Assembly (NCBI GenBank): GCA_951217055.1 | Contig: OX578284.1 | Span: forward strand, 15,185,687-15,249,686 | Length of the DNA stretch: 64,000 nucleotides | DNA from: Gerris lacustris | Lineage: Eukaryota; Arthropoda; Insecta; Hemiptera; Gerridae | Direction of reading: 5' to 3' | In this document: piece after piece, positions 23,718 through 34,913 of the stretch | Layout of the letters: every line of letters starts with the position of its first letter | How positions within the stretch are numbered: the first letter of the stretch is position 1 | Program-made: the position numbers and the translations under genes | The notes under the pieces: generated by a model | The model's input: only the letters and a program-made list of their open reading frames with translations | The model's database searches: none | What the model was told of the DNA's origin: nothing

Positions 23718-25197
23718 GCAGTGGCGCACCCAGGATTTTTTTCTGGGGGGGGCTAACCCAGACTCAAAGATGTACAAGTTGTGACCGGGGGGGGGGGGGG
23801 GGGGGGGTAAAAGTAGTAGTAGGAACCTAGTACTTTCTACTCGAACGGGTAGGTTGAACCACCTGATCGAACCTAGCAATAATATAAATTAAAAAGTAAA
23901 AATTAATTAGTAAAATTTAAATCGTAACTTTCTTAATATATCTATGAGCCAGTTTTAAAAAAATCGGTCCGAGACAACTGACGAAATTTCTCTTATACGT
24001 TATACGAATTTATATAATATTACTTAGTTCAGTGTTTTCCATTTACTAGTGTTCGAGTTTTCGTTGGTACATAATTATTAAAATCTAATATTTTATCAAA
24101 ATTAATAATAAAAATAACTTCTCGTCAAGAAAAAATCGGACCCAGCCTCTCTCCTACCGGGTTTAATGCTATTTTCTCAGGAACTAGAATTTTCCCAGGT
24201 AAACGGCTTATTATCGTTGTAGATTCGTATTTAAATGGACTACATTTTAAAATTTTTTAATCAAAATCGTCGAAATCGTTTACGAAAAATAATGTTTTTC
24301 AAGTTTTTTCAGAGTTTTTGGGGGTAGCACTCCTAAATTTGGAGCAAAAATAATTTCTCTATTTCACCTTGGTTGGGGTGTGATATGTGTATATACTAAA
24401 TCTCGTCAAAATCGGCTCCGTAGTTTAGGCTCCACGCGTCTGCACACAAAACAGACATTGTTTAAAAAACACTTTTTTGAACTCAGGGGGACCTCAAAAC
24501 GTGATTAAAATTCGATTTTGATGGATTTACAAAATCGAATTTTCGCGCCATCTCAATACTTCTTTATAATATGGAGAAGAGAAAAACTCATAATTTGTTT
24601 TCTTAACGAGTATAATTCGTAAAAGTAAATAGTATTTTCTTAAGTATGTGTACCTATTTTCTTTTGGGTTCTGGGGGGGGGGGGGGCTTTAACCCCTTCA
24701 GCCCCCCCCCCGTGTGTGCGCCACTGAAAAACCAAATAGTTATTGTTTTAGTGAATAGAATCTGTTTTATATTTAAAATGAACTTTTTTGATAAAGGTTT
24801 TTTTCGAGGGATATTTTTCATATCTTTATATAGAAGGGGAGAAAAAACAATATCAAACCAAAATCTTAATAAGGTATCATAATGGTATCATAGACAAAGA
24901 TAGGGTTGGGCCAGGGGGTGTCCGTGTCACATGCTCTATTCTCCCTGGATAAGACAACAGGCATGACACCGCTCGCAATAATACTTTAATCTTATCATTC
25001 TTTCTATTCCTATGAAGGCAAAAAAAAAAAAATCTTTTAACTCAAACTTAAAATAATAAAAACTTCATTTAATTTGTTTTTATTGATTGTCATTTTTTTA
25101 TTATCTTTCTTTTCTACCGCAGCCCTAATATAAGTTGATCTAGGGTGCTCTGGGGGGGGCTTCAGCCCCTTCAGCCCCCCCCGTGGGTGCGCCACTG
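23718..25197. mobile_element. hAT-like non-autonomous element
   Basis: The start cagtggcgcaccca is mirrored by the end gggtgcgccactg. The 8-bp sequence cgtatacg is present on both sides (23710-23717 and 25198-25205), and the uninterrupted site is seen in D copy 2 at 51013-51020 (cgtataag). One extra G lies at the left junction. The element holds long G and C runs near its ends, a minus-strand element C (about 23925-24590), and a second internal right end (24666-24726, ...gtgcgccactg). The shorter 1-kb unit may thus have been extended by capturing flanking DNA. No transposase remains. Confidence 0.83.
23925..24590 (-). repeat. Element C copy inside the hAT element
   Basis: On the minus strand it reads agatggcgcgaaaattcgat, ttttgaggtcccc(c)tgagtt, cagacgcgtggagcctaaac, then a block with ctagttcctgag. 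The same order occurs at 44586-45725 and, in part, at 29578-29840. Confidence 0.75.
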
Positions 25198-25510
25198 CGT
25201 ATACGATAACGGCCTGCAGTTAAACTGTAAGTGTGTGGGCCCCTTTAGAAAGGGCTTGGAATGAAGAGATTAGGCGGCGGATGGAAGTAGGCGAGACGAT
25301 GATAGGAAGGATTGAGGAGCGTTCGTACAGTCATGTGAAAAGGATGGGAGAGGAGTGTTGGCCACGAAGAGTTCTGCAGTAGCGTCACCGCCCAGCAGAA
25401 GTAAGAAAGGCCGCCCTGGAGCGACCTAGAGGGGAGACATCGTAAGGTCAACGAGGGAACGAAACCTGCAGGACGATGACTGGGAGTACCACCGAAAGTG
25501 GAATTTAGGA

Positions 25511-27282
25511 ATAACTATATTAAATAAATCTATATTAGACTACTAGGCACTAATTTTCTTTGAAAAGGTGACAAGAAAATTAAAATCCATAATTTTGATG
25601 GTTTTTTTATTTGTGGGTAAAAAATATAAAACCATTATTAACTCATGTATTAATAAAATTTCTTTAAGTGTGGTTTAAATCTATTTTTTTGTCACGCGTG
25701 GTAATTAGAAGTTATTGAGTAGTCATTATAAAAAAAAAAAAAAATAAATAAATGTTACCTTATTTCCCCTAAAAATACATTCCATTCAAATGTTCTGTAA
25801 TCTAAAAATATAATTTTGTTGACTGTCTAAAACAAATATTCCCAATTATTTAGAGCTCACCCCAAGAATTTTAGAATACAAAAGGCTAAATCCATTTCAA
25901 GTATTTTTCTAGTTAAAAATTAAAAAAAAAAGCTTATTCAACCTTATGAAATCCAGGATTTTTTTTTCTCCTACTCTTTGTTTTGTTTTTCTTTCTCTAG
26001 ACTAAAAACGTGTTCACGAGTATGAAGGATTTTCTTTCTTTTTTTTACAAAAAAAAAAAAATTCGAACAGAATATTCCACAAGTTAAAGCAGGTTTTGGA
26101 AAAGGTTAATTGAAAAAAAAATCTCCCTGGAAAACTTAATTTTTTATGGTTTAATCGGAAAAGTTAAAAATTCAATTAAAACCAAACCTCTGCTTTAAGA
26201 GCTTTGCTAATCCTATTTTTTTTATTTTTTTTTTTAAATATTTATTTAAAAGTTAAACATAAGTTAAACGCTGGATGGCACGCGCCGCTCGTGTGGCATT
26301 GCCAATAGGGATTTAGGTTTAAAACTTTACTATTAAGATAATTCAAAATTTCAAAGAAAAAATTCTTCTTTGTTCGGAAGAAAGAAAAAAAAATGAAGGA
26401 ATAAAATAATTGACTCCAAACAAAAAATTAGTTATCTAGAGTTGAGAAATAATTCCGGTTTTGTTAAAGGTCAGTTTTCTTTTTAAAGATAAGAATATAC
26501 TTTAAAAGAATTTTACCTTAGTAGTAATTTTACCTTTTAAGTTTATTTGGTAAAAAAAAAAAAAGTTTGTAAACTGTTTTCTCAAAAACCAGTTATTTCC
26601 TTCTACCTAGTTCGATTTTTTTTCTTTAATTCTTCACTCCTTAAAAATAATAATCTGACAGGTGTTAGTTGAAGAACTAAACTAAAGTTGAAATCCGGTT
26701 CTAGATGAGGACTTAGCCAGCAGAAAACTGTCGTTTTATCAAGAGCTTTACTTTTTCCCGAAAGAAGGACTTGATTTTTACTCTTTTTATTTATAAAGGA
26801 AAAAAAAGCAATTCCTTTTTCTCTTCCAGTTGAGAAACTGGAAGAAGAAAGTAATTTTCTAAAAGGATGATTACTTTCCCTAGTTAATTAGTATTGAAAA
26901 CTTAAGGAGGAAAAGAGCTTCTCATCTCTTGATTGTATTCTCAAGACATTTTTAGATAACTTTTTACACTTTTAAGAGATTATTGTGCAGGCTCTTGGTT
27001 ATAATTAAACATAGACTATTTTTAAACCAGACGATATAAAGGTATTTATAGTTGTGTGATATTGTATTGTTCCTTTAATTGGAATTGTTCTAGATAAAAG
27101 TAATTCTCGATAAAATTAAATTGGGGAAAACCCCAAAAGGAACATTTGAAACATTAAGCATCATTGCAGTTGTTGGGCTATCTTTAAAGTTATCGAATAA
27201 ATCTGGTCATTCTATTTCATAATATGTTCTAATCAAGCCTCGTACAGACTGCCGAACCGAACAGATGAAACTAACCAAGCAT
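25511..27282. other. Very AT-rich non-coding, no feature recognised
   Basis: Many A and T runs, with no frame, RNA gene or repeat terminus recognised. Confidence 0.5.
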
Positions 27283-27354
27283 TGGTCTCTGCGCATGTCC
27301 AGACTGAGATGCGCACGCGCACCTTAGACTGGGCATTGGGCATGCTCAGAGACC
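27283..27354. repeat. 72-bp inverted repeat with an NRF-1-like site
   Basis: ggtctctgcgcatg at the left is answered by catgctcagagacc at the right. Between them lies tgcgcacgcgca (27310-27321), a full match to the NRF-1/Ewg consensus YGCGCAYGCGCR. It could be a small MITE or a regulatory palindrome. No transcript evidence is available. Confidence 0.55.
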
Positions 27355-28381
27355 TAAATAAAATATTAAAAAATCGTAGCTCAGTGGTTAATTTCGAGAA
27401 CTATATACCGTTGTTATTTTTTTGTAAAAACCATATATTCCAAGATATTGCATAGTTTTTTGGTGGCAGTCCACAAAGAACAAACAATTGACGGTGGCGT
27501 TCTTATTCGGGAGTGAAACTCAATCTATGAGAAAACTAAAACATCGCTCGTTAAATATAACTGAGTACTAATATTAATTGATAGTAGTTATATTCAACAA
27601 CATTTTCCTGGATAAAGAGAAAATTGGTCAAGAGAGTCCCGCTCCAGAATGGATTTTCTTCCTCTTGAGTTGTTCTTAAACACTTAAACGGAGTCGGAGG
27701 TCTTAACGATCTTCAAAGCATGACAGAACCAGCGGTATAGAAATAACTCCCAGGCTCACAAAACAGGCGTTGCTATAGCATCATGATTTACATATTTACA
27801 AAATATTTTTCTCATGGACCAAAAATCAGTTGGTTCAGTGAACACTTTTACCAGGGAAAATAGCTGAATTCAAATAACATTCAACGTTCTCAGTTATTAA
27901 CAATTTAATTAATAACTATCAAAGAAATCAAGGTATTACCATACTGAAGACCACAGAGAAGATGTGTAAACTGATTAATCTCTGTAATAACCTCTGCTAC
28001 CTTGCCCGACAATTATTAGCAACGCCTAGCCTTGCTCAAAGGTGACGGGGTAGGCCTTGTCAATAAATTTATAATTGGACGTTTAATTAGAAACTATAAA
28101 TACCTTGTGGTAAAGGGTGCCACGTTATTTCTGCTGTCTAATGGTTTGGATAGGTGAAATAACGAAAACCCACTGTGTTCAGCGTAGGAAAAAACCAACG
28201 ACTTTAGCTATGTTCGGTTACATTAAAAAAAAAAAAATAAAAAAATAAAAACACTTCTGACAAAATATAAGTAGGAATAATATAAGAAGTCCTTGAATTA
28301 AAATAAAATAAAATAAATATATGAGCACCAGCAAAATGATGTTTAGCTAAAAAAAAAACGAAGTGACTGGCCACCCAGCAC
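27355..28381. other. AT-rich non-coding, no feature recognised
   Basis: Nothing beyond A/T runs was seen. Confidence 0.45.
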
Positions 28382-28600
28382 ATGGTCACTGGTCACTATA
28401 GCCCTTCTTCCTGCTTAAGTTTTCAAGAAAATGGTCACTCCTACGACGGTATTCTACCAACTCTACAACCTCACTGCTCACAGCCCTCCTACTCCCCTAG
28501 CTACATATTTGACTTTCCACTTTCAGAATCCTTCGGTCACAACCTCAACCACCTCCTAGTTTCAGGCGTCCCCTCAACCAATTATAATTATTATAATTAA
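28382..28600 (+). other. Unrecognised 72-codon open frame, C-rich
   Basis: The frame stands out by base composition from its very AT-rich surroundings and encodes a Ser/Pro/His/Tyr-rich peptide (for example QPHCSQPSYSPSYIFDFPLS). No known domain, splice context or paralogue was recognised. It may be an exon, an old coding fragment or chance. Confidence 0.15.
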
Positions 28601-28953
28601 ATTATTATAATTTTATTAAAAATATATTATAAAAAAATTATATTTATTTTTTATTGAAAAAATATAAGTAGTTTTTTTATAAGTATGCTCTTTTCGACGT
28701 ATTGATACGTTTACAGTCTAGTTCAGTGGCAAAAAATACTGTATCAGAAGTTTGTTTATGTTTTGAGAATATCAGACCCATAGGATAGTTCATAGTAGGC
28801 TTTTTAGCATTTTAAAAAGCACCATTAATGGGTACTACTTAAACAATACAGTGTTGCCTACGGACTCTTGCTCTGTGCTGATTATCACTCACTTTACCTG
28901 TATATTTATATTAAATGTGAGCGGTTGAAATTAATATGAAAGTTAAATTTTGC

Positions 28954-29127
28954 TAATTATAACCTACCATTTAAATTACAATAAAATCGGACGAGTACAT
29001 TTGAAGATATGTTGGTTCGAAAAATACAGGAGACTAAAAATGTTCCCTGAAATTAGTAGACAATATGGTTTCTTTCTTCAAAATGATTACATGCTTCCAT
29101 TAATTTCGGTCACCTTGGAAGCAAAAA
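28954..29127 (-). repeat. Family-A fragment, hairpin-side end
   Basis: On the minus strand: cttggaagc terminus (missing half of the hairpin), ggaacattttt, and the ccaacatatcttcaaatg and ggtaggttataatt blocks of the diverged A subtype. Confidence 0.55.
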
Positions 29128-29577
29128 TCTAAATTAAATTCTCCATCTAGTTTCTATTCTTAAGATAATCTTAAATAAATTCATTTTCACCCGGAGTAAC
29201 AATATTTTCAACTCGTTGAACTGAAAACACCTAAAAACCTACTATATTTTCTCTGGTAATTAATTTATAAAAGAGAGGAGTGGAGAAGTTCGTGCATCTG
29301 GAAAACTTAAACCTTTAGTGCAACTCTCTCGTTTTTCATTTATTTTATTTTCTTAACCTTTTAAAACTTTTTGCTATCGAGCGATGCTGATTATTTTAAA
29401 GTAAACTGTAAAAAGATCATCAGAGCGTAAAGTAGAGAATCTCTTTTAATTTGGCATAAATGTTCAGAAAAATCATATTCCAAGGCGAAACCTATAAATT
29501 AATTTCTGCTTGAGTTGGATAACTATTGGTCTATGTGCATGTGCACACATAACCATTTAAGAATTATTATTCTTACT

Positions 29578-29840
29578 TTTACTTCCTCATATAAAGAGAA
29601 AGTATTGTACTGACGCGAAAAATCGATAATGAGATTTTTATGGATTTACACGTTTTGAGGTCACATGAGTCCAAACAAGTCCTTTTGAAATAAAGTTTGT
29701 CTGTCGTCTGTCATCTATGCAGACGCCTCGAGTCTAAACTACTGGGGTGATTTCGACAGAATTTGGCATACATGTTCAAAAAAATCATACCCCGAGGTGA
29801 CATCGAGAAATGAATTTTACCTCCAAAATTTGGGGCGCTA
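29578..29840 (+). repeat. Element C copy, 5' part
   Basis: ataaagagaaagtattgtac, acgttttgaggtcac, tgcagacgcctcgagtctaa, cataccccgaggtgac and ggggcgctacccc follow in the order seen at 44586-45440. It contains no insertion at the point where element I sits in that copy. Confidence 0.7.
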
Positions 29841-30095
29841 CCCCAAAACATAAGGTAAACATACCTACAAAGAAAGGCAAAGTACAATTTAGGTATTTTT
29901 TAGTATCGCAAACAAAACCAAGAGTAACTAAGACTTATCAAAGCCATCAAGGTGTGAGTTGATTGACTACGGTGTGACTGCGGCCTCTGTTCACATAGTG
30001 CATTCTGTCACGAGGCATTTCAAATCCCGCAGTCAGACCGAGCTAAAATATTATCTGCGAGGATTTGACTTGACGTGACCGTACCCTGCCTCTTA

Positions 30096-30252
30096 GGGTA
30101 GTGACACACTTCACCACCCGGGTCCGGGTAGTGCCACCCAGGTGGCGCTACCCGGTCAGCAATGAGAATAGAATGCAACCTGTCACACGAGGTGGCGCCA
30201 CCTCCGCCGCCGCCGGCTGGCGCTACCTGGGTGGCGAAGTGTGTCACTAGCC
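30096..30252. mobile_element. PIF/Harbinger-type MITE, 157 bp
   Basis: The left end (gggtagtgacacacttcacc, then acccgg) is mirrored by the right end (ggtggcgaagtgtgtcacta, then gcc). TTA lies on both sides (30093-30095 and 30253-30255). It is GC-rich in an AT-rich setting and rich in ggtggcgctacc-type words. The minus-strand frame across it (30020-30247) is an artefact of the GC-rich repeat. Confidence 0.85.
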
Positions 30253-30283
30253 TTAGTGTGAAAGCTCCTATTTAGATTCGCCT

Positions 30284-31115
30284 ACTATAGATGCCTATCG
30301 TAGGAAACTATTTTTAGTATCTGATTATAATATACTCAATTCCAAATAGGTATATATTGATATTTCACATTGTCTATATTTTATAAAAGTTCAAACCATT
30401 ATCATAAATCCGCTATTACCTATTAGATCATTACAGAAGGTGAACTAGCTTTTAATGATCAAAAGTAGGCATTTATTCTAGATAAATGTGGCACGTGGCA
30501 GACGTTAATAATTAATTATGTTATTTTTATACTCTACTGCAACTAGAAAATACATAATTAAACTCCATTTGATGGCTTTAATTTGACTTATGATCATTTT
30601 ATATCCCTTTAGATTTTATGATTTAATTTGACAGGGTTTATAGTAGACAGGGCCAAGTTTAAAATCAACTGCATGTTTAATACTAATAATTACAAGATAA
30701 AAAGAACTTTTTATATACTACGTTTTAAATTTTCTGTTGAATCGTATGTAATGTTGATAATATAATTGTTATTGTTAAATAATATATAATGTTAGTGAAA
30801 AAAAAAAAAATAGTTCCGAATTTATTTAGTTCATATAAATGACAACCATCTGGAGAGCTGATCTTAAACCTATAAAAGGACAAATCTTTGTACAACGGAT
30901 CTCCCCAACACCAAATCTAAACCGTGCCATCGATATATTTGAAATAATATAATCGATATATTTCCTGTTTTGCTGCCATTCAATGTTTGTCTCTTATTTA
31001 TAAAAATCACAAATTTTAAACCCGTTAAAATGAAGATTGTAAATATGGGATATGGCAAAACAAATAAAATAACTTGCAGATTTTTTCCAAACTAACATTC
31101 CATACAGCAAAATTT
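30284..31115. repeat. 832-bp direct repeat, left copy
   Basis: It matches 33098-33929 base for base at a constant offset of 2814 bp wherever I compared. The one difference noted is an internal T/A at about 30310 (aaactattt versus aaacaattt). It comprises about 400 bp of single-copy-looking DNA followed by the first part of element B, cut off at ...cagcaaaattt. The identical 62-codon minus-strand frames in both copies (30870-31058 and 33684-33872) are within repeat DNA. Confidence 0.97.
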
Positions 31116-32465
31116 ATAGAATTCATTAATGTTTTAAAAGGTTTATACAGAAACACCAAATCTGGTGTATGGTGTAAGAACGGAGTGACCGATCAGTTTA
31201 GCACAGGCATGGGCCTAAAACAAGGATGTTTACTAAGTCCAGTTATTTTTTCTTTGTTTGTTAATGACCTGTTCGAATATTTGGAAGGTGGGATCAGAGT
31301 TGGTGACACAGTCATAAAAGCTCTAGCATATGCAGATGATCTGATTATAATGTGCGACAACCGACTTATCATGCAGCAAATGATTGACAAGTTTGAACAG
31401 TATTGCAAAAAATGGAATTTAAGGGTAAATCTTGAGAAATCGAAGATAATTGTGTTCCGCAACGGAGGAAGATTGAAAAAGTTTGAGAAATTCTACTTTG
31501 GATCCAATAAACTTGAAGTGGTAAATGAATACAAATATCTAGGTGTGGTTTTCACTTCAAAGCTCTCCCTTAGTAAACACTTGGCTGATAGAAGTTCACT
31601 TGCCAAACTCAGCTACAATATGTCATGGAAAAATATTCTAAACAACGATCACATTCCGTTTTCTAAAAAAGTTTTAGTTTTCCATACTGTGACTCGCTCG
31701 GTATTATGTTACGGGGCACAAATTTGGGGATATAAGCAGTTTGATGAGGTGGAAAAAGTACAAAGAATGTTTTTTAAAAGAATCTTACTATTACCAGAGA
31801 ATATCCCTAATTATGCCTTATGCCTCGAAACTGATTTAAAACCTGTTTTCATATACACATTTACACTGCATTTTAAATATATACTTCGATGCTTACAATT
31901 ACCTGATACTAGATTGCCAAAACTCATGGCTGAAAGAATTATATCGGAGCGAATTTCATGGTTTCAAGAATGGCAAAATTTAATGACATTGTATGGAATA
32001 GGAATCAACCTTAGTACAGAGCAGCCTAACACATGGAAAACTCATTTAACCCAGTTAACAACTAAAATTTCGCAGAAAACTTTGGAAGAAAACCAGGTAC
32101 TGGCGCGAAAATCCTCTAGAAAAGTATACAAATATTTGAATTACGACAGCGAAGCTAGGGGTTATTTACAAGACAAAAGCATCAAATTTATAAGCACTAT
32201 ACTGAAAGCTAGAACTGAAAGTCTGGATCTAAATTGTAAACCATGGAATGAGGAGCCGGATAGAATATGTAATATGTGTAATTATAAGGCAGAGGAAGAT
32301 ACGTTCCATTTTATCAATGTCTGTCCCATGTACAGCTCACTGCGTTTCGAAATATTTGGAGTTTACGTGTTAGAAACTCAGGAATTATTCGCCTTGCTTA
32401 ATGGAAAAAACCTTATAGGCTTATACAAGTATATCAAGGAGGCCTGCGAAATTAGGAAATCATAA
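31074..32465 (+). CDS. LINE reverse transcriptase, 5'-truncated
   Basis: A 463-codon frame encoding the C-terminal part of a non-LTR retrotransposon ORF2, which copies the element's RNA into the genome at a nicked target. The first 14 residues come from target DNA (element B); LINE sequence begins at 31116 (residue 15). Visible motifs: GLYRNT (about 24-29), GMGLKQGCLLSPVIFSLFVN (about 45-64), the catalytic AYADDL box (about 86-91), WNLRVNLEKSKIIVF (about 115-129) and YLGVVFTS (about 155-162). A CNMCNYK...HFINVCP zinc knuckle of CCHC type lies near the C-terminus (about 404-422). The endonuclease domain and the first RT motifs, including the first catalytic Asp, are missing, so it cannot be active. 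There are no stops or frameshifts, which indicates a recent insertion. Clade is not settled; the Jockey/CR1-like supergroup is plausible. Confidence 0.92.
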   Translation: MQIFSKLTFHTAKFIEFINVLKGLYRNTKSGVWCKNGVTDQFSTGMGLKQGCLLSPVIFSLFVNDLFEYLEGGIRVGDTVIKALAYADDLIIMCDNRLIMQQMIDKFEQYCKKWNLRVNLEKSKIIVFRNGGRLKKFEKFYFGSNKLEVVNEYKYLGVVFTSKLSLSKHLADRSSLAKLSYNMSWKNILNNDHIPFSKKVLVFHTVTRSVLCYGAQIWGYKQFDEVEKVQRMFFKRILLLPENIPNYALCLETDLKPVFIYTFTLHFKYILRCLQLPDTRLPKLMAERIISERISWFQEWQNLMTLYGIGINLSTEQPNTWKTHLTQLTTKISQKTLEENQVLARKSSRKVYKYLNYDSEARGYLQDKSIKFISTILKARTESLDLNCKPWNEEPDRICNMCNYKAEEDTFHFINVCPMYSSLRFEIFGVYVLETQELFALLNGKNLIGLYKYIKEACEIRKS

Positions 32466-32906
32466 ATTTAAAAAGGAAAATAAAATAAAAATTAAAACAA
32501 TAATTTATTATCTTAGGCAGATTTATATTGTTATTTTTTTTTAATGTATTTTTATCTTTTATTTTATTTTTATTTATTTGAAACTTTGTTATAGGGTAAT
32601 AATAACGTTTAGTATTTTTAGGTAGGTACCGATTTTGCAGATATTCTTTAGTTAAAATTTTGTTATTTTCATGTTATCGTGTTATTATGTATTGTTATCA
32701 TTGTTATATATTTCACTTACAAAGTTTAGTAGATTGTTAAAATTAATAGATTAATTAGCTAATAATTATCGGGTGGGAGATGTGCTGTGCATGTTTGTTA
32801 GTGTGCATGCGTGAAGTATATTGATTGTAATGTGTACTTATTTATATTATTTAATTCATGTTATAGATTTATTTACTAGGAATTAAGTATATGTATGAAA
32901 CAAAAG

Positions 32907-32937
<31 letters not shown>

Positions 32938-33097
32938 ATAAACAAGTAAATAATAGTAACAGCCGCTACTCCAGCAGACGACCGAAAGGTCATGCTCTTT
33001 ATGTTTTTAATTGTTTTTATTCTTGATCTTGTTTTCTTTAACTGTAATAATGTTATAGCTTAAATAAACATATTTTATTATTATTATTATTATTATT
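31116..33097 (+). mobile_element. 5'-truncated LINE insertion (1,982 bp)
   Basis: It starts abruptly inside element B at 31116, continues through the RT frame, a 3' UTR with an A-run of about 29 (32907-32935) and aataaa at about 33062, and ends in (ATT)n at about 33077-33097. The (ATT)n tail marks the 3' end of the element. It is flanked by the 832-bp direct repeat, whose second copy begins exactly after the tail. Confidence 0.93.
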
Positions 33098-33929
33098 ACT
33101 ATAGATGCCTATCGTAGGAAACAATTTTTAGTATCTGATTATAATATACTCAATTCCAAATAGGTATATATTGATATTTCACATTGTCTATATTTTATAA
33201 AAGTTCAAACCATTATCATAAATCCGCTATTACCTATTAGATCATTACAGAAGGTGAACTAGCTTTTAATGATCAAAAGTAGGCATTTATTCTAGATAAA
33301 TGTGGCACGTGGCAGACGTTAATAATTAATTATGTTATTTTTATACTCTACTGCAACTAGAAAATACATAATTAAACTCCATTTGATGGCTTTAATTTGA
33401 CTTATGATCATTTTATATCCCTTTAGATTTTATGATTTAATTTGACAGGGTTTATAGTAGACAGGGCCAAGTTTAAAATCAACTGCATGTTTAATACTAA
33501 TAATTACAAGATAAAAAGAACTTTTTATATACTACGTTTTAAATTTTCTGTTGAATCGTATGTAATGTTGATAATATAATTGTTATTGTTAAATAATATA
33601 TAATGTTAGTGAAAAAAAAAAAAATAGTTCCGAATTTATTTAGTTCATATAAATGACAACCATCTGGAGAGCTGATCTTAAACCTATAAAAGGACAAATC
33701 TTTGTACAACGGATCTCCCCAACACCAAATCTAAACCGTGCCATCGATATATTTGAAATAATATAATCGATATATTTCCTGTTTTGCTGCCATTCAATGT
33801 TTGTCTCTTATTTATAAAAATCACAAATTTTAAACCCGTTAAAATGAAGATTGTAAATATGGGATATGGCAAAACAAATAAAATAACTTGCAGATTTTTT
33901 CCAAACTAACATTCCATACAGCAAAATTT
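33098..33929. repeat. 832-bp direct repeat, right copy
   Basis: Begins actatagatgcctatcg immediately after the LINE (ATT)n tail and continues past the repeat limit (gctgaaaaccaattaaattc) into the rest of element B. The right copy is therefore joined to the original right-hand target DNA. Confidence 0.97.
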
Positions 33930-34118
33930 GCTGAAAACCAATTAAATTCTGCTGAAAGATGGCTAAAAGTATTAAAATAATGCATTGTCATCGTGTTCTG
34001 AGCAATGCTAAAAGTTTCAAATGTCTAGCTATTCGGGAAGTTAGTTAGAAATCGATTGTCAGATTTGTACCGGACAATCAAACAAACAAACAAGAAAGCA
34101 AGCTAATAAAAACGTAGT
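33506..34118 (+). mobile_element. Element B copy 3, long form (613 bp)
   Basis: Complete from the hairpin end (acaagataaaaagaac) through tatactacgttttaaatt, the cagcaaaatttgctgaaaac and ctgctgaaagatggc blocks, to caagctaataaaaacgtagt. The subterminal motif ctacgttttt is inverted at the two ends, with the hairpin ataaaaag-aa-ctttttat outside it on one end only. This is a Helentron-like plan. Its 5' part was duplicated in the LINE event. The small frame at 34269-34481 beyond it is not recognisable. Confidence 0.8.
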
Positions 34119-34913
34119 AAAATACGTATTTGGCTTATCAAAACCTGAGTTATCAAGTGTGGCATACTGGCATTGAAATAATTACGAATATAAATTAATT
34201 TTCAATTATCGTAACAGGTGGATTGTTAAATTGTATAACTGAACGAATCGGGTCATCTGTTTTTATTTATGTACGAGCCCTTAGGTCCGTGGTATAACGG
34301 GCTTAATTTTATACTTAGAAAAAGAATTAAAATTAAGTTAATTAATTTAGATAAGTTATTATATATGTATTTGAAGACCAATAATTCAAATCAAACATTT
34401 ATATTTATTGGATTAAATAAAGCAATAACATATCTTTTCAAGGTGCATCGTCGACGGGACACTACTCGATTATATAAATGATTTGTTTTTGGGTGTTGGA
34501 CAGCACACATTTTGTGATCTATTTAAGTAAATAAATGTTTTGTGAAGGTAACTAAAAAAAGTTAGGTAAAATTGTGGTACACACGACCGGATAGACCATA
34601 ATAAATCGTAGCTAGATTAAACTCATTACTTAAGCGTTTGACAGACAATTTAAACTAAATAAATAGTTTTTTTGTGGACTTATTAAAAATGGAATTGAAT
34701 TTATTTCTCTATTCCAACCACCATAAATAGTATATATTAAAGTACGACTTTGGTCAATGATTTATTTCGACTTATCTATATGCAATTCACAATTTTGGTT
34801 TTACTTACTGAATTTGAATACTAGTCGATAATTTACATAGTTTCATGAAATCATTTTATTAACCATGACTAACTTCATTGAGTGAGAATAGTTTCAATTA
34901 AATTTTAGTAAAC

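Larger units (their letters stand above)
23286..25244. mobile_element. Harbinger-like element D copy 1, hAT-split
   Basis: The ends agcggtccacacact and the inverse of agtgtgtgggcccct form TIRs, extended by acagtttaactg on both sides. TTA flanks both ends (23283-23285 and 25245-25247), the usual PIF/Harbinger duplication. Without its internal insertion it is about 470 bp. It contains several cctgcagg-type palindromes and no transposase. Element D copy 2 (50568-51059) is the unsplit counterpart. Confidence 0.78.
23170..25503 (+). pseudogene. LINE ORF2 3' end, split by nested DNA elements
   Basis: Two coding scraps on either side of a DNA-element insertion belong to one decayed non-LTR retrotransposon. 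The left scrap (to 23285) reads YGAD, then SAAEIDGLRRSACIQV. The right scrap (from 25248) reads RAWNEEIRRRMEVGE, RIEERSYSHVKRMGEECWP and RRVLQ. This order, down to the HVKRM...WPRR motif, is typical of the region after the RT domain in insect LINEs. Stops and a frame change between the scraps make it a pseudogene. The insertion site is a TTA. Confidence 0.75.

Noticed and set aside
31193..31462. 89-codon minus-strand frame
   Set aside because: Antisense shadow of the RT gene.
30870..33872. Two identical 62-codon minus-strand frames, at first taken for a duplicated gene
   Set aside because: They lie in the 832-bp direct repeat and span element B; identity is explained by the recent duplication, and no domain was recognised.
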